A stretch of 64,000 nucleotides of DNA from Membranipora membranacea (taxonomy: Eukaryota; Bryozoa; Gymnolaemata; Cheilostomatida; Membraniporidae): NCBI GenBank assembly GCA_914767715.1, contig OU612069.1, positions 28,331,387 through 28,395,386 on the forward strand, read 5' to 3'. A program made the translations under genes and the position numbers. The notes beneath the pieces are model-generated. The model saw only the letters and a list, made by a program, of their open reading frames with translations. It was not told where the DNA came from and did no database searches. Below are positions 35,210 through 48,900 of the stretch, one piece after another; positions within the stretch are counted from its first letter, which is position 1, and each line of letters starts with the position of its first letter.

Positions 35210-36590
35210 GTACTGTGGGTTGTGCCTTCTAGAACTGCCAGGATGTGGGTGAAGTTGATGTAATCTCCCATGTCAGTCTCTACTTTACCAAAGTGGATGG
35301 CTCGGAAGAGTACAATTCTTCGCCATTCTGGTACTTAGGTTTTTCCATTCTAGTTGTTCAATCAGCTGCGAGGTGCTAGTTGTGTGGTCTGACCGCGGAA
35401 CATTGTAAACACATGCGCACGGCCTTGCGTTACACAGCTTCGAGCTTTGTTGCTTGTGCTTGCGTCAGGCTACCATCCCATACTGATGATGTGTATTCTA
35501 GAATGGGCCTGACGAGTATGGGGCATACATGACATGTTACCCTATTTGGTAGGGTAACACCAGATATAAGGGCTGATTACCCTATGAGACCAGATGATCC
35601 CATAACCACCCCACTTTTGCACCTAAGAGCTTAGTGAAGTTTTATATGCTTATTTTGCTGTCATGAGGTCTAGTTTTCAACCTATTATAACAAATTGCAT
35701 TAGTTTAAACATTAATACATAGTAAAATTCTGTGTAACACTTGCTAGAATTTGGTATATTACAGTTATCTAACAATAAAACTACAGAAAATCAAATATTT
35801 TAAGAGCATGGGCGGCTGGGGTGTTACCCGGGGCCGGCGGCGGGAGTATTTTAGGGCCCCCTAGGGCCCCCAGACCAACCCAGCCTTCAAGTTTATACAC
35901 CACCAGATATAGAGCCCAGCTAACTTGTCATGTATGGTATGGGGTAAGCTTTTGCTCTGAGATGTTTTAGAAAGTATGGTATTGTGTGCTCTTCTTATGA
36001 ACCCTCACCTTATGCTGGCTGCTTTGTTGGTAATATAGTTGAAGTTTTCGTTCCATCTAAGAGAGCTCTCCAGCCTTAATCCTAGGTATTTTACACCCTT
36101 TGTCTTAGGGATATCTGTTTCATTATGTATGTGGTTGTTGTTGGCTCCTTTAGTTCTTTTTTGGGTAAATTTAACATGTTCGCATTTGAGAGGATTGAAC
36201 TCCATCTTCCAACTACTCTCCCATACTTGGAGGGCATCTAGATTTTTTTGGAGCTGGAAAAAGTTTTCACCGGTCGAACAGATGACGTATCGTCTGCGAA
36301 CATGCGGGTTTTGGATATGACTGAGTCAGCTAGGTCGTTTATGTAGACCAGGAACAGGATTGGGCCAATTACTGAACCCTGGGATGACCTTGGCGTGGGC
36401 TATAACTATGGCCATCAACTGTAAATACTTGGGATTGACCTTCTAGTAGACTCTGTACCTAGAAAGTAGCTTGAGGGGTAACTCCGATATAAGCGAGTTT
36501 CTGAAGAAGTTATTGTGGTCAACTTGGTCGAAAGCTTTACTGAAGTCTAGGAAACCGGCATCCGCTTCCTCTCCTTTGTCAAACTGTTGT
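35210..36590 (-). mobile_element. Decayed non-LTR retrotransposon pol (fourth LINE lineage)
   Basis: In minus-strand order: AFDKVDHNNFFRN (about 36540), VIGPILFLVYINDLADSV, RMFADDT, then KMEFNPLKCEHVKFTQK and KGVKYLGLRLESSLRWNEN (36205-36005). It ends with VRPILEYTSSVWDGSLTQAQ and KLEAV-RKAVRMC near 35500-35440. These are RT palm blocks and the thumb of a Jockey/RTE-like element. Several frame changes and stops are visible. The 5' half is missing. Confidence 0.82.
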
Positions 36591-36925
36591 GAAATGTCGC
36601 AAATCTGTTCTGTCAGCTGGCTCTCATAGCTTCTGAAACCATGTTGGCGCTTGCTTATTTACCTGCGTATTTACCTGCGTCTTCTTCGTCTCAAGCGCCA
36701 GCTCTCCAGCTGTGACTTTAGAAACTTCTGCTCAAAATCGGTTTAACATTTCCGGGTCATTAACATGCGCTTAATTTGTTGCTTTAATCGAGGAATTTTG
36801 GAATCTGACTGGCAGCAATGACAATGCAAAAACAACAAATTAAGCAAGCGCCAAAATGGTTTCCAGAAAATACAGAAGCTATGAAAGCAGGACAGTCATA
36901 TAGTTCCATAAGTTAGGGTTTGCAT

Positions 36926-37057
36926 CACAGGCCTTCTATAGTTGGTGCAAGTCCAGTGGTAGAGTGCCCCAGTGGTCGAGGCCTTTTCTCTCAAGAAAAG
37001 GCCTCGGCCACTGGGGCACTCGACCACTGGACTTGCACCAACTACAGAAGGCCTGTG
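36926..37057. repeat. Near-perfect 132-bp hairpin (64-bp arms, 4-nt loop)
   Basis: Arms 36926-36989 and 36994-37057 are reverse complements apart from three differences, one of which becomes a G:U wobble in plus-strand RNA. The loop is CTCA. The left arm starts CACAGGCCTTCTATAGTTGG and the right arm ends ACAGAAGGCCTGTG. The arms are GC-richer than the flanks. It may be a MITE, a foldback element or a hairpin-RNA locus. No flanking target-site duplication is obvious. Confidence 0.95.
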
Positions 37058-37383
37058 GTTTGCATGTCATCAGCAATGATGTCCTATGCAATAAGTGTAC
37101 ATTCAAACAGGGTTAAATTGATTCAAATCACTTACTCATTGTTCCAATGCACTTAAATAGTCCATCATTAGATAATGTAAGAGTTAAAGTCAGTACATGG
37201 ACTGGTGACTCAGTGGGGAATATCTTCACAATCTATAGATTCAGCTGTGGAGTTCAGTCACTCCTTGGTTTAGTGGTCTATAATGGGCAAGAAGGTCTAG
37301 TCCTATTGATTAATTTAGTCCTTGATAATGGGCTAAACTAACATGGAGCAGTTTGTATGGATGAATAAGGATCGATACAGTGG

Positions 37384-37472
37384 TCTAAAAAACAGCGGAC
37401 TATAGACCCATTTCAAGCGGAACATAGACCAGCGGAACATCGGCGAAGCGGAACATAGAACGCACCCGACGG
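37384..37472 (+). repeat. Dispersed repeat with GCGGAACATAGACC core, copy 2
   Basis: Partner, in inverse orientation, of 26390-26490. It carries three GCGGAACAT units ahead of GCACCCGACGGGCAGCTG. Confidence 0.7.
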
Positions 37473-40400
37473 GCAGCTGCTAAAAACTCACAATGCAAAT
37501 AAGAACTTAAGCTAAATATAATATTTTTAGAGAAAACAACTCCAAATTTAAGTTAATTGCAAATATCTCAGCAATGCCCCGAGTAAGCAATGGTACAATA
37601 GTACCATTGGATAGAGCACACTTCTCTCCATATGTATGCCAAGTTTCATCCTGTTAGGCAAATTTTCATGTCACTTGAAAGATAACTCACTCTAGCCACC
37701 AGCCTAATAGAAAGACAATGAAACAGGCAAACACTGTAAATAGTGTTACGTACACAAATACAATAATGGACCAGGAAAACTGGCAAAAGTTCCCCTTTCA
37801 GCGTAAGCAGCTTTGGTTTTATTTTACAGTCTAAGCTAAATGCATCCAATCGCAACAAGCGCAAATGGAACTCCTACAGCATGATTTCAGATGTCATGAA
37901 GCCTAGTATAAAGTAAATGTTATTTAGAAGTAAAAGGATCGTACATTTATGACTAATCAGGGCTTTCTAAATTTCAAATGCATCAAACTAACTGTGTTGA
38001 TATTTCAGCAAAGAAGTTAGTTGCAGACTGCACCAGAAGCTAAAAGTAGACCTTCAACCCGGAAGTAAAATTAGTGGCAAGCCACAAATATCATGGCTTT
38101 TATTGATCAGGGATTTTGTGTATTGCGGAATTGCCGGTTCATTGAATCCATTTAAAAACTCACAGTCTTTAAAATAGGGGTAATACAACTGAAATGAGGT
38201 TGCGCCACTCCTAATTATCTGTATGACACCCAACTCTGTCTGCAATTATAGGGCAAATTTTGTCTTCATGTAACTCAATTTTAAATTGGCAAAATTGCTG
38301 AAGGTACCAATTTTACCTTTGTCTTCCGTTGAAAGAACACAGTTACTGCCTAGTCAGCGATGTGCAGCAATAGGTTGGTGTTGAGATTTGTTTCCTATCT
38401 TGTAGTTGTCACCTATTTAACCATGAAAGTGCAGAATGTATTTGCAGTCAAGGTTGTCCGCTCTATACTTTTTAGCACGTTGTGTGTTTGCTTTGATTGC
38501 CTTGATTCTTCATTAAAATGCCTGATTGTGACATGACATGATATGCAACTGTAATTACGATGGGTTCATTGATGGGCAATACAGAGGTTACATCTTGTTT
38601 ACATCAATGAGTGGTGTAACAAGTTAGGTCTGTACACAGAAACATGCTGCTGTGCTAAACGTAGTCCAACAGTAACCAAATTTTTTTGTCATAACTGTCA
38701 TAACACAAGGTGTTAATAACTTCTAATCACTAATTTTGAAAACCTTGGAATGACAACTCCCTTAGTGCTGACGAGGTGAAGGATGTATTATTCACTGAGG
38801 GGCAGTATGTATTTTCTTGCATATTATGGTATGCACCCAAATGATAATGATTTTTATCAGCCTGAGTGCAAGGAAGTTATTTAAGACTCAGAATGAAGAC
38901 TTTGGTTTGGTATGGTTGAGAGACATGTTTTAATTGTAAGACAATATTGACAAAAAGATTGCTTCTGGTTTTATCAAGGTTATTTCATTCAAATATATGG
39001 TATGACCTAAATGGCTGGTTGCCCATTGCCCATACCATGTTTGAAACAAGAATAGGAACTAAAACAAAGCTTACAGTTCCCCAAAGATTCTTCTGATATA
39101 AGTAGTCGTAAAAGATCACCGGAATTGAAGGTGGGTACAACTTCTTTAAAACTGAATACCACAGAACACATATGCATACCATATGTCTGGTTTTGACTCT
39201 GTGGTTTAGGGTTTAGGTTTAGGGAACATTACAGGAAGCCCCCTACTGGTTTCTGTACTAAGGCTCAAACATGAAGCAAAATTTTAACCTTGCAACATGG
39301 TGTGAGGGATATTTGTGGCAACAAAAACACTAATCTTAGGTATGACCGTGCACTTATGTGCAGTTTTCTCAGTACCATAGCTTTCTGTTAGAAAATATTT
39401 GAAATCATTTATGGCGCACAGAATGTTTTGCTGTTAACGTTCAGGTGATCTTCCCAATAAAGTTTAGAACATTTGAAAGCTTTGTTCAATTTTCTACTAT
39501 TAACTTGGATGTTTGTAGCTTAGCTGATAAGTGAGACCTGTATAGCTTGCTAAACACTTAAATAAATTGAGTTGAAAGGCTTTCGGTTTGAAGGTAGAAT
39601 TACCTAAGCTTAATAAAACAACTCAAAAAGCTATGAACCTGGCGCAAAGATCTCTGTAGCACAAGTGCTGTTTATTCTCTTTACGAGCAAGCCTAGTGTT
39701 ATAGTATGCAGAGTGATTCAGTGAACTATGGAATGGCACTGTGTCCCTTTTTTTCCGCTGGTTACAAAAATATCTCGGGGCAAGCTCAAGAATTATTGAT
39801 TTATTCCTATGTAGCTGGTATTGGCTTCAATGTGTATGTCTCCCAAATATTCTGATGAAATGTGTTGAGGCACACTTAGGAAAGCGATGCGGGTGTAAGT
39901 GAAATTTACAAGTTTTAGCATAACCAAAATTGTTTCAGATATACTTCTATCACCATCGAAGTTGGTAATGCTATAAATAACGTTCAATTATTCTATGATT
40001 ATGTTAGACTCCCGGTGTTTTCTTGCCGTCTGAGTCTTGACCATAACTGATTAGTTTGCCGAGTTGGTAAAAAAGTGTGCCAGGTACAAAAGGTTGCCAG
40101 GTACAATAGCTTGCCAGGTACAAGTTGGTACAACAGTTTGCCAGGTCCTATACAAATGGTTTTTTACCATGCAATTGCCACTAACCATGTATGTTTAAAA
40201 GGGCTTTCTTAAAAAAACTTTTACTGTTACTGGCCATCTCTCTCATAAGTAGCAGACTTTGACTGCTTTTTTATGGCAATTTTATCTAGTAATTATGGAA
40301 TTTTATGGTTATTGCAAGAGCTCAATTTTTTTTCAAAGAGTAAACTTTAAACGAAACGTTTTTGTATACACCTCGCAATATTCTTTGCACACATGTACAA

Positions 40401-42292
40401 CTTCAATTATCTTATTATGAGCCTCCATGTTCAGAGAAAATAAGCTCCACCTATAAAGAGAGAAGATAAATATATGGTTACTTGATTTAATATTCTAATA
40501 TCTTTGAGAATAAAAAGATAGTACAAATATTTTTTGTTAGCTCTAGTAATGAACAAACCATTTGAGCCTGTTTTCAGCCTCTTTGTACAGTTTAAAGTCT
40601 CGGCACCAACTCAAAAAGAAGAATAGAGATACTATCACTTATTGTTGAGAGAAAATTACTAGCTGATAACACTTAACTTTAGAAAAAATACTTTGATAAC
40701 AAGGTGAAAAACTGGAAAGCAGGTATGAACATGCTAGGTGCAAATGTATTTTTAAATCAATGCTGTAACCTGTTAATCCAAAAACAACCCAAGGTAAGCC
40801 AGATTTATCATGAGAGGCTGGACATTCCAGGTATACCGTATCATGGCTATGATATCTGTCTCTTCAGGTTCGGTCACCGTTATGATGACGCTCTCTAAAC
40901 TGTCTGGTGAGGCGACTGGCAGTGCGAGATCATTTCATATGGGGCACCATCACCTATTGGATAACTGTACTAGCCACCTGTACTGCAGCTGTGAGATAAC
41001 CTCACAGCTTTCTCGGATGACTCAGGAGAGTCAATAAAAAGGGAGGGCAGAAGCTGTGAGGAGGAGGAGAAGAACAGGAGGAAGTTAACTCCATACAAAA
41101 TAAACATGAGCAAATTGAATGAAATTGTGGTGTCTGTTCTGCTCGGGTATTCGGCCCCAAGTGGGTCAAATATGCGACACAGCCTTCAAACAAGATCAAC
41201 CGGTGAAAGCCTTGCAAGATGACCTACTCATGATGTCAACATTATTAAATGAGATCAAGACTGTGAGCCATAACCACTCAATTTCGGTTTGAAAGGAACG
41301 ACTTCTGATCAGGGCATGATCAGCCTTCAACAAACGCTAGGTACTTATGCAAATTAATTCCTGAGCTCCCATCTTAATGGAATCCAGATGTCGAATACCA
41401 ATTGCTAGAAGTTTTACAATAACAACTGTTTATGATGTCAACAGTATCATCCATACTGTTGACTTTAGCCGTTTAATGTTGAACTAGAATGCAAAACTAT
41501 TATTTTATAAACAAATTGAAATGTACTAAAAGGGTATATTTTATTGTTATGATTAAAACACAGATATTGATATTGATAGTCGATCGTCGAAATACAACAA
41601 AGCTTGACTGATGTCCAAAAAAGGTCCCAGATAGAATCACACTCCTACAATCAAACGTCAATATTTGCAGTCAAACTGACAGATGACTAAGGCAGTGCAG
41701 TAATAACATTCATTGTCTGACATTGAAGTTAGTTGACTAGGGTACCGATGAAAGGGAAACAAGTTTATGTTACACCTGAAACCAGGTAAAAAGAGAATTA
41801 TAAGGATAATCATACTCGATAGATCAAGTTATGGCCCATTTATCATACTGAAGGGGCTTAGATTTAGTATCATCGTGTGAATAATCATTCCTAGGTGTAT
41901 TATAATTTGTAGCCAATCAATGTCTGTATAATTATGTTAATTTAAACACAGGAATCCGTCTGACGATCGAAGAATTTATCCTGAAGGCACGAAGAAGTCA
42001 GCACCAGCTCAGCATAAACTCCTGTCTTAATCTTAGTCGGGTACACGATCCTGGTGGATAAAAATAATAATCTGGTTAGTATTCCAATTCTTCTACCGAT
42101 TTGAAAGAATTAACCATGATTTAGAATTAGACCATGCAAAGATGCATACCTACTATTATGGAGGTATGATTAATATGTAGACCTTATATATATTATATAT
42201 ATATAATATATACACATTTGTGCAATAAAGTGTCATATATTATATATCCCACTATTGTAACCATAAAAACCCTGGACAATGAGTGATTCATA

Positions 42293-42330
<38 letters not shown>

Positions 42331-42973
42331 TATATACTTGGTAGTTTATGGGGATGGTATGAAAAATGAGCCCCCTCTGTGGGGGATATAAAATTTATGG
42401 GTGACTGAAAAACCCCCATAAAAAATTGGCATCTCAAATGGTCTAAAAAGGTGTTAAGTCTTGCATGGTGTGGTCATGCACAAGGCTGATATTTTGTTGA
42501 TACGATAAGGAAGACAACTCCCTACGCAAGGAGTTTGCTTATTTGCCAATTATATATAAATTTAAAACTGTGTGGGGATTATGAGAATCCTTTCGCACCT
42601 CTGGGGGATCACCACAGGCAGTGTATGAGCTCACACAAAAATACCTACTGTAGAATGGGCTTGTTTCATGCTATTAACTTGAACAAAACCTGTCAGCAAT
42701 ATTTCATTAATGGAAACACAGTTTCGCTTTATCTGCTAGATCAATATTAACTTTAGTTCTTATGATTTACTTGTAAAAATGTAATATCACCTTTTTGATA
42801 CCTTGAACAATTGAGAAATTCAAGAATGATTAAAAATGGTTGTAAAAACTGCCAACGATCAGAAACTTATCCTGTTCTACTGTATTCTTGACAAACACAA
42901 CGTAATCCAGGCTTCAATGCACCAGTCAATAAATATTGTTACCCAGTACACAAACACAACCTGATGCAAGAAG
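37473..42973. other. Gene-poor stretch, nothing confidently coding
   Basis: No exon chain was found. Small items: a 20-bp GCCAGGTACAA repeat (about four units, 40079-40148), TA microsatellites at 42185-42235 and 42290-42330, and a CCCCCTCTGTGGGGG mini-hairpin at about 42370. On the minus strand 40450-40380 an acceptor TCTCTCTTTATAG precedes a short open stretch (EAHNKIIEVVHVCKEYCE). It stands alone and I do not call it. Confidence 0.4.
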
Positions 42974-45900
42974 ATGCGGAAGAGAAATCTCTGCGCTGTA
43001 AGTATCATTAAATAAATTACGTCTAAATTCGGGAATTACAAGAAAACCTTTGCAGAAGTAGAACATAAGATCTTAGTTTAGAAGAACAAGAAAAAGTGGG
43101 GAGAAACTCTATCGATTTTTGTACTATTATAATAAGAAACACAGATGTATGAACAGTTGCAGGTTTAACTCATAAGCTGTAATAACTATCTGGTCTGCCT
43201 TATTATGATTTCATTTTCAGGAGTTCAATTGCGAGATTGGCGACTTGGTTCAGGCGCTTTGGCGCAATGGTCACTGGTATAAAGCTGTTGTAATAGGTTT
43301 GGAGATAGAGACTAGCAAGATCAGAGTCAAGTTTCTCGAAGATGAGATCGTAAAGCTATGTCTGCCGCATCAGGTTAGTTTGCTTGTCTATGCTTGCACT
43401 GTGAACTATAATTATTGCTTAGGATCACTAGACTATGGTTCTACACCCACTTTAGAAACCTACGATATACATGGAAGATTCCTAATCACAGCAAAAAAGT
43501 AATCATACCATATTCCAAGACTTAGAACTTGACAACAACCTTCTTTTCAAATACAGGTTCGACTCTATACAGGTGAAAAAGCTTTGCTAATTTAATTACA
43601 TTGTTCAATATCTTTCCATGTTTGCTACTGTAGCCCAGGACCGCAATATACCAGCTTGTAATTGAATTGCGACGGTGGTTCAATTTGATATCTGAATGTC
43701 TAGAGACAAATATCATAGTTAAATGCTACTATTCCGCTCAGGTCATCCAATTGTTGGTGAATGGGCAGGATTCAAGAAGAACATGTCTCCACTGTGCTAT
43801 TTCATTATCCATCGATGTAACAAGTGCATGTCTACCAACTTCACGCTTTGCGTGAGGTTTCCTTCCCATTTACTGCATGGAGCAGTTAGTTGATAGCAGT
43901 AAGTTGCCCTGTAGTATTAGCTGTTACTTTCAATAGGGGAAAACCTCGTGCAAAGTGTGAAGCCGTGAGATATGCACTTGTTACATTGATGGATAATGCA
44001 ATAGCACAGTGGAGACAACTTCTTCCTGAATCCTGCCCATTGATTCGGATTCGAATCTGATGAAAGGTAGAAATCTGCAATTAGGGTTTAGCTATGAAAC
44101 CCAACTCCCCCACTAAACCTAAATTGGTCTGTCATCCCCAATCTTAATTATGAAATGGGTGAGCTCTGTCATTTCAAAACATGAATCCCCCACAAAGTAG
44201 CTATAATCATAGCTAAACTCAACTCCCCCACTGAACCTGTATTGGTCTGTCATCCCCAATCTTAATTATGAAATGGGTGAGCTCTGTCATTTCAAAACAT
44301 GAATCCCCCACAAAGTAGCTATAATCATAGCTAAACTCAACTCCCCCACTGAACCTGTATTGGTCTGTCATCACCAATCTTAATTATGAAATGGGTGAGC
44401 TCTGTCATTTCAAAACATAAATCCCCCACAAAGTATTTATTGTATTTCACTAGATGTGTAACTTTATTGGGAAGACTGAAACAGATTAGATGGGCGCAGT
44501 GGCCCCTATTATACAAGCACCATACCGTCTCTTTTGTTCAAATGTAATACACTTTACCCTTGCACCACTGACACTGACCCAACACGACAACATGTTCCCG
44601 GTTTATTTTGCTAGTAGACACAGAATTTGTGTCTACTAGCAAAATAAACCGGGAACATGTGCCCACTGCTCTTATCTAATCTATTTCAGTCTTCCCAATA
44701 AAGTTACACATCTAGTGAAATATAATAAATACTTTGTGGGGGATTTATGTTTTGAAATGGCAGAGCTCACCCATTTCATAATTAAGATTGGTGATGACAG
44801 ACCAATATAGGTTTAGTGGGGGAGTTGGGTTTCATAGCAAAACCCAACTCCCCCACTAAACCTAAACCTATACAGACCAATATAGGTTTAGTGGGGGAGT
44901 TGGATTTAGCTATGAAACCCAACTCCCCCACTAAACCTATATTGGTCTGTCATCACCAATCTTAATTATGAAATGGGTGAGCTCTGTCATTTCAAAACAT
45001 AAATCCCCCACAAAGTAGCTATAATCATAGCTAAACTCAACTCCCCCACTGAACCTATATTGGGCTGTCTTCACTAATCTTAATTATGAAATGGGTGAGC
45101 TCTGTCATTTCAAAACATAAATCCCCCACAAAGAAGCTATAATCATAGCTAAACCCAACTCCCCCACTAAAACTATATTGGTCTGACATCACCAATCTTA
45201 ATTATGAAATGGGTGAGCTCTGTCATTTCAAAACATAAATCCCCCACAAAGTAGCTATAATCATAGCTAAACCCAACTCCCCCACTAAACCTATATTGTT
45301 CTGTCATCACCAATCTTAATTATGAAATGGGTATGCTCTGTCATTTCAAAACATAAATCCCCCACAAAGTAGCTATAATCATAGCTAAACTCAACTCCCC
45401 CACTAAACCTATATTGGTCTGTCATCACCAATCTTAATTATGAAATGGGTGAGCTCTGTCATTTCAAAACATAAATCCCCCACAAAGTATTTATTATATT
45501 TCACTAGATGTGTAACTTTATTGGGAAGACTGAAACAGATTTGATAGGCGCAGTGGGCCCTATTTTACAAGCAACAATCCATCTCTCTTATACTCAAATG
45601 TATAAACGAGCAATTAGTATGTGGAATCATAATAATGGACAACTTCACACAGAGTAGCACTTTTTCATACGGTACGCTGAGCTATTTTTTAATGGTCTGA
45701 CTTAGAGTGAATAATTAAATCAAATCACTGTAAATTACCTTAACCTTGCATCACTGACCCTGATCCGACACGACAAAATATTTGTATTCTTTGCTAGTAG
45801 ACATAAAAATGTCATAGCTAAACCCAACTCTCCCACTAAACCTATATTGGTCTGTCATCACCAATTTTTATTGTTAATGGATGATTCCTGTCATTGCTGA

Positions 45901-48900
45901 ACATAAATCCCCAACTCAATATTTATTATATTTCACTAGTTCGGTAACTTTATTAGGAAGGCTGGGCTGAAGTAGATTAGATATGCACAGTGGGCCATAT
46001 ATTTTACAAGAAACAGGGCGGGCAGTAAAACCATGGGGGCGTTCCGCCCCCTTGGGGAGAGCCCTGACATAAATAAGTCATAGCCAAACCCAACTCCGCC
46101 ACTAAACCTATATTGGCCCGTCATCACCAATCTTAATTATGAAATGGGTGAGCTCTTTCATTCCCAAACATAAAGCCCCACTAAATCTTTATTATATTTC
46201 ACTAGTTATGCAACTTTATTAGGAAGGCTGGGCTGAAGTAGATTAGATATGCACAGTGGGCCCTATTTTGCAAGAAACATTTTGTCTCTTTTGTTCAAAG
46301 TAACATGCCTTACCCTTGCACCACTGACACTGACTGACCCAACACGACAACATGTTACCGTTTTCTTTTGCTAATAGATATAAATATGTCATAGCTTAAT
46401 CCAACTCCCCCACAAAACCTTTCTTGCTCTGTCATCATATTTTCGTTCATCCAATGCCGAACTCTCTCTCTCTCTCTCATCGTCCCCCACAAAATCTTTA
46501 CTTTTGTAGGTTATAGTCTATAATTGTTATAATGCAGTGCCATATGTGGGGCGGTTATACCATTCCTGGTGATCACAGCCATGCAGATCTGAGAGGGAGT
46601 CACCCTCTCTGTGGTACTCATTGATATATGTTAGTCTTGAGAGGTGTTGGGTTATCACTGCAGCTCACATACTCTCTGGTGCACAGCAATATACATTTTT
46701 CAGTGTTCATCAACCCTGAACTCACTATCCTCTCATCACATAACCTGTATACGGGTACTTCGAAAATGTTTATTTCAATAATAGTGTTTGTGATTTGGGG
46801 ATTTTTGGTTGGGGGTTGTGGTTTGGGTTTTCAAAAACCCATTTTCGAAGTGTCACGGAATCTACTTAATCATATCCCCCACTAAATTTATCGTTTTTCT
46901 GTCATCACTCATGCCCGCTAAATCTATGTTTCATGTCATTGCCAAACTTAAATCCCCCTCTAAATCTATGTTTCACTAGATCTGCAACTTTATAAGCAGG
47001 ACTGAAGCAGATTAGATATGCGCAATGGGCCCTTATGATTCGCTCAAGGAATGAAAATGTTGAGGGACAACAGGTCATTTCTGTAGCTTACCCATTAACT
47101 ATTGTGCCGAGGTGTCCATCAGTTGACTCAAAACTCTTTCTCTAAGGTATTCTAAATCATAATATTATGCATTTCAATATTGCTGACAATACTTCATAGG
47201 ATCCAAATCCGTTGAAAGAAAAAACCTGCAACTACCAATGACCACCAACTGATTCCTGATTCCTTGCAATGCTACTGCATCTACATTATTTCCAACGCAA
47301 GTGTTTCTTGTGTGATTTCCAGAAGGCTTGTCTGGTGATTCGCGAAATGACACTGGAAACAGCTCTGATCAAGCAAGAGTGTATAATGACAGCCCGGAGA
47401 AACTAACAGAACAAGAACCAGTCGCTCATTTGATTATTGAGCAGTTGGATCAAGTCAGCTCAAGCAAAGATGGCTCAAGTGGGAGCAGCTCTGATGACGA
47501 CAGCTCAAGTGGGAGCAGCTCTGGTGAAGACAGCACTGTTGAAGATAGATCTGCTTCAAGTTGCGCATTTTCAGGAGGTTGGATTTAGTTTAGAGAGTTT
47601 TACTTTTGCACCCTCCAGTCTGTAATTGTATTATAGCGCTATTATTAACAGTCACCGTTCATGCCATTGTTGAATATAAAGCCATGCTAGTACGGCTTGA
47701 TTTGGTAGTTCATGAGAGGAAAGAGATAGCTCAGTGGTCGAAACTGTCTCAAGGCATAACATAGAATTTAAACATTTCAAAACTCTATCTAATGATCACA
47801 GTCATGTGGGGCTGAAAGAAAGTCAACCTCCCTGTGTTAATACTGATTGATATTGCATGAGGAGAGAGACTAGTCCCTGTGTTGAGAGACATTGGGTTAT
47901 CACTCCCACTCACCTATTCTCGGCGGTGCGATATCTGCCACCTTATTTGTTGTGATTCCAATTGGTATTGGGTACACTACTTTACATTTTTAATAGGAAA
48001 TGAGTCTGGTGAGAAACACACCCGTAAACCGACCAGTAACTGCCAACCAAATACTGCCTCTGAGCAAGTAACCTTTCCTGAAATAGGTGATAATGATGAT
48101 GAAGGACAGACAGAAGATGTTGTAGCACTTCAATGCAAGAAACCTCTACGCCATGGTTAGTATACATGAGGAATAATAGTTAATTCTGTTTAAGACCAAA
48201 GTTCTCACCGGATGTGCTCAGTCTTCCCTGTTCGCGTTTTCCTAATTGCAACTGGGATAAAAAGTCGTCCTAAGAACTTTCTCTCAGATGAAAACCATTG
48301 TACCCCGAATTTGTTAGCATTAACTTTGAGGCAGTCTTTGATGTCTTTATCACTTTCTTACAGACTATTGGCTGCCATCAGAACTATGGGTGAACATCTG
48401 CCTGTACTCTATATGCCAAGATGATCTTGGAACATTCAAGCAGCTCGCAGCTACATGCTCTTGGATGAGAGACATTGTAACTCTGTTGACCATAAAACCT
48501 GAACCAATCATACATCTGAATTCCGATGTTATACGCCTGCTCAATGTCCAGGTAGAAGCTAGTGAGATTATAGTGTCACTCAGCAGAGTTATTCAGTATG
48601 CTGGCTCTGGCCTCTTTCCTCAAGCCTCTGGCCTCTGTATGGGACTCAAAAGCTTACTCAGTAGCTATTTCAAAGACACCTCCATCCTCATGCTGAAACC
48701 AGTTAACTATGGCTATTCTGGGTTCCGGATTACCGATTTTCGTGTCTGTTGTCATTCTCTTGCTCAATGTGAGTATAATATTTATTCAAAAAATCAACTG
48801 ACATACTATGTGATGAGGAAATCCTCTCCTAGACACAACTTAAAATTGTCTGCTTGAATATATCACTACCAACTAGTGTTGTGTCGACTAACCAGATTCT

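Noticed and set aside
39205-39224. TTTAGGGTTTAGGTTTAGGG, telomere-like
   Set aside because: Only about three imperfect units; too short for an interstitial telomere.
46628-48160. Two similar plus-strand frames (GLSLQLTYS / GLSLPLTYS)
   Set aside because: They come from duplicated intron sequence; neither has donor and acceptor signals in the right frame.
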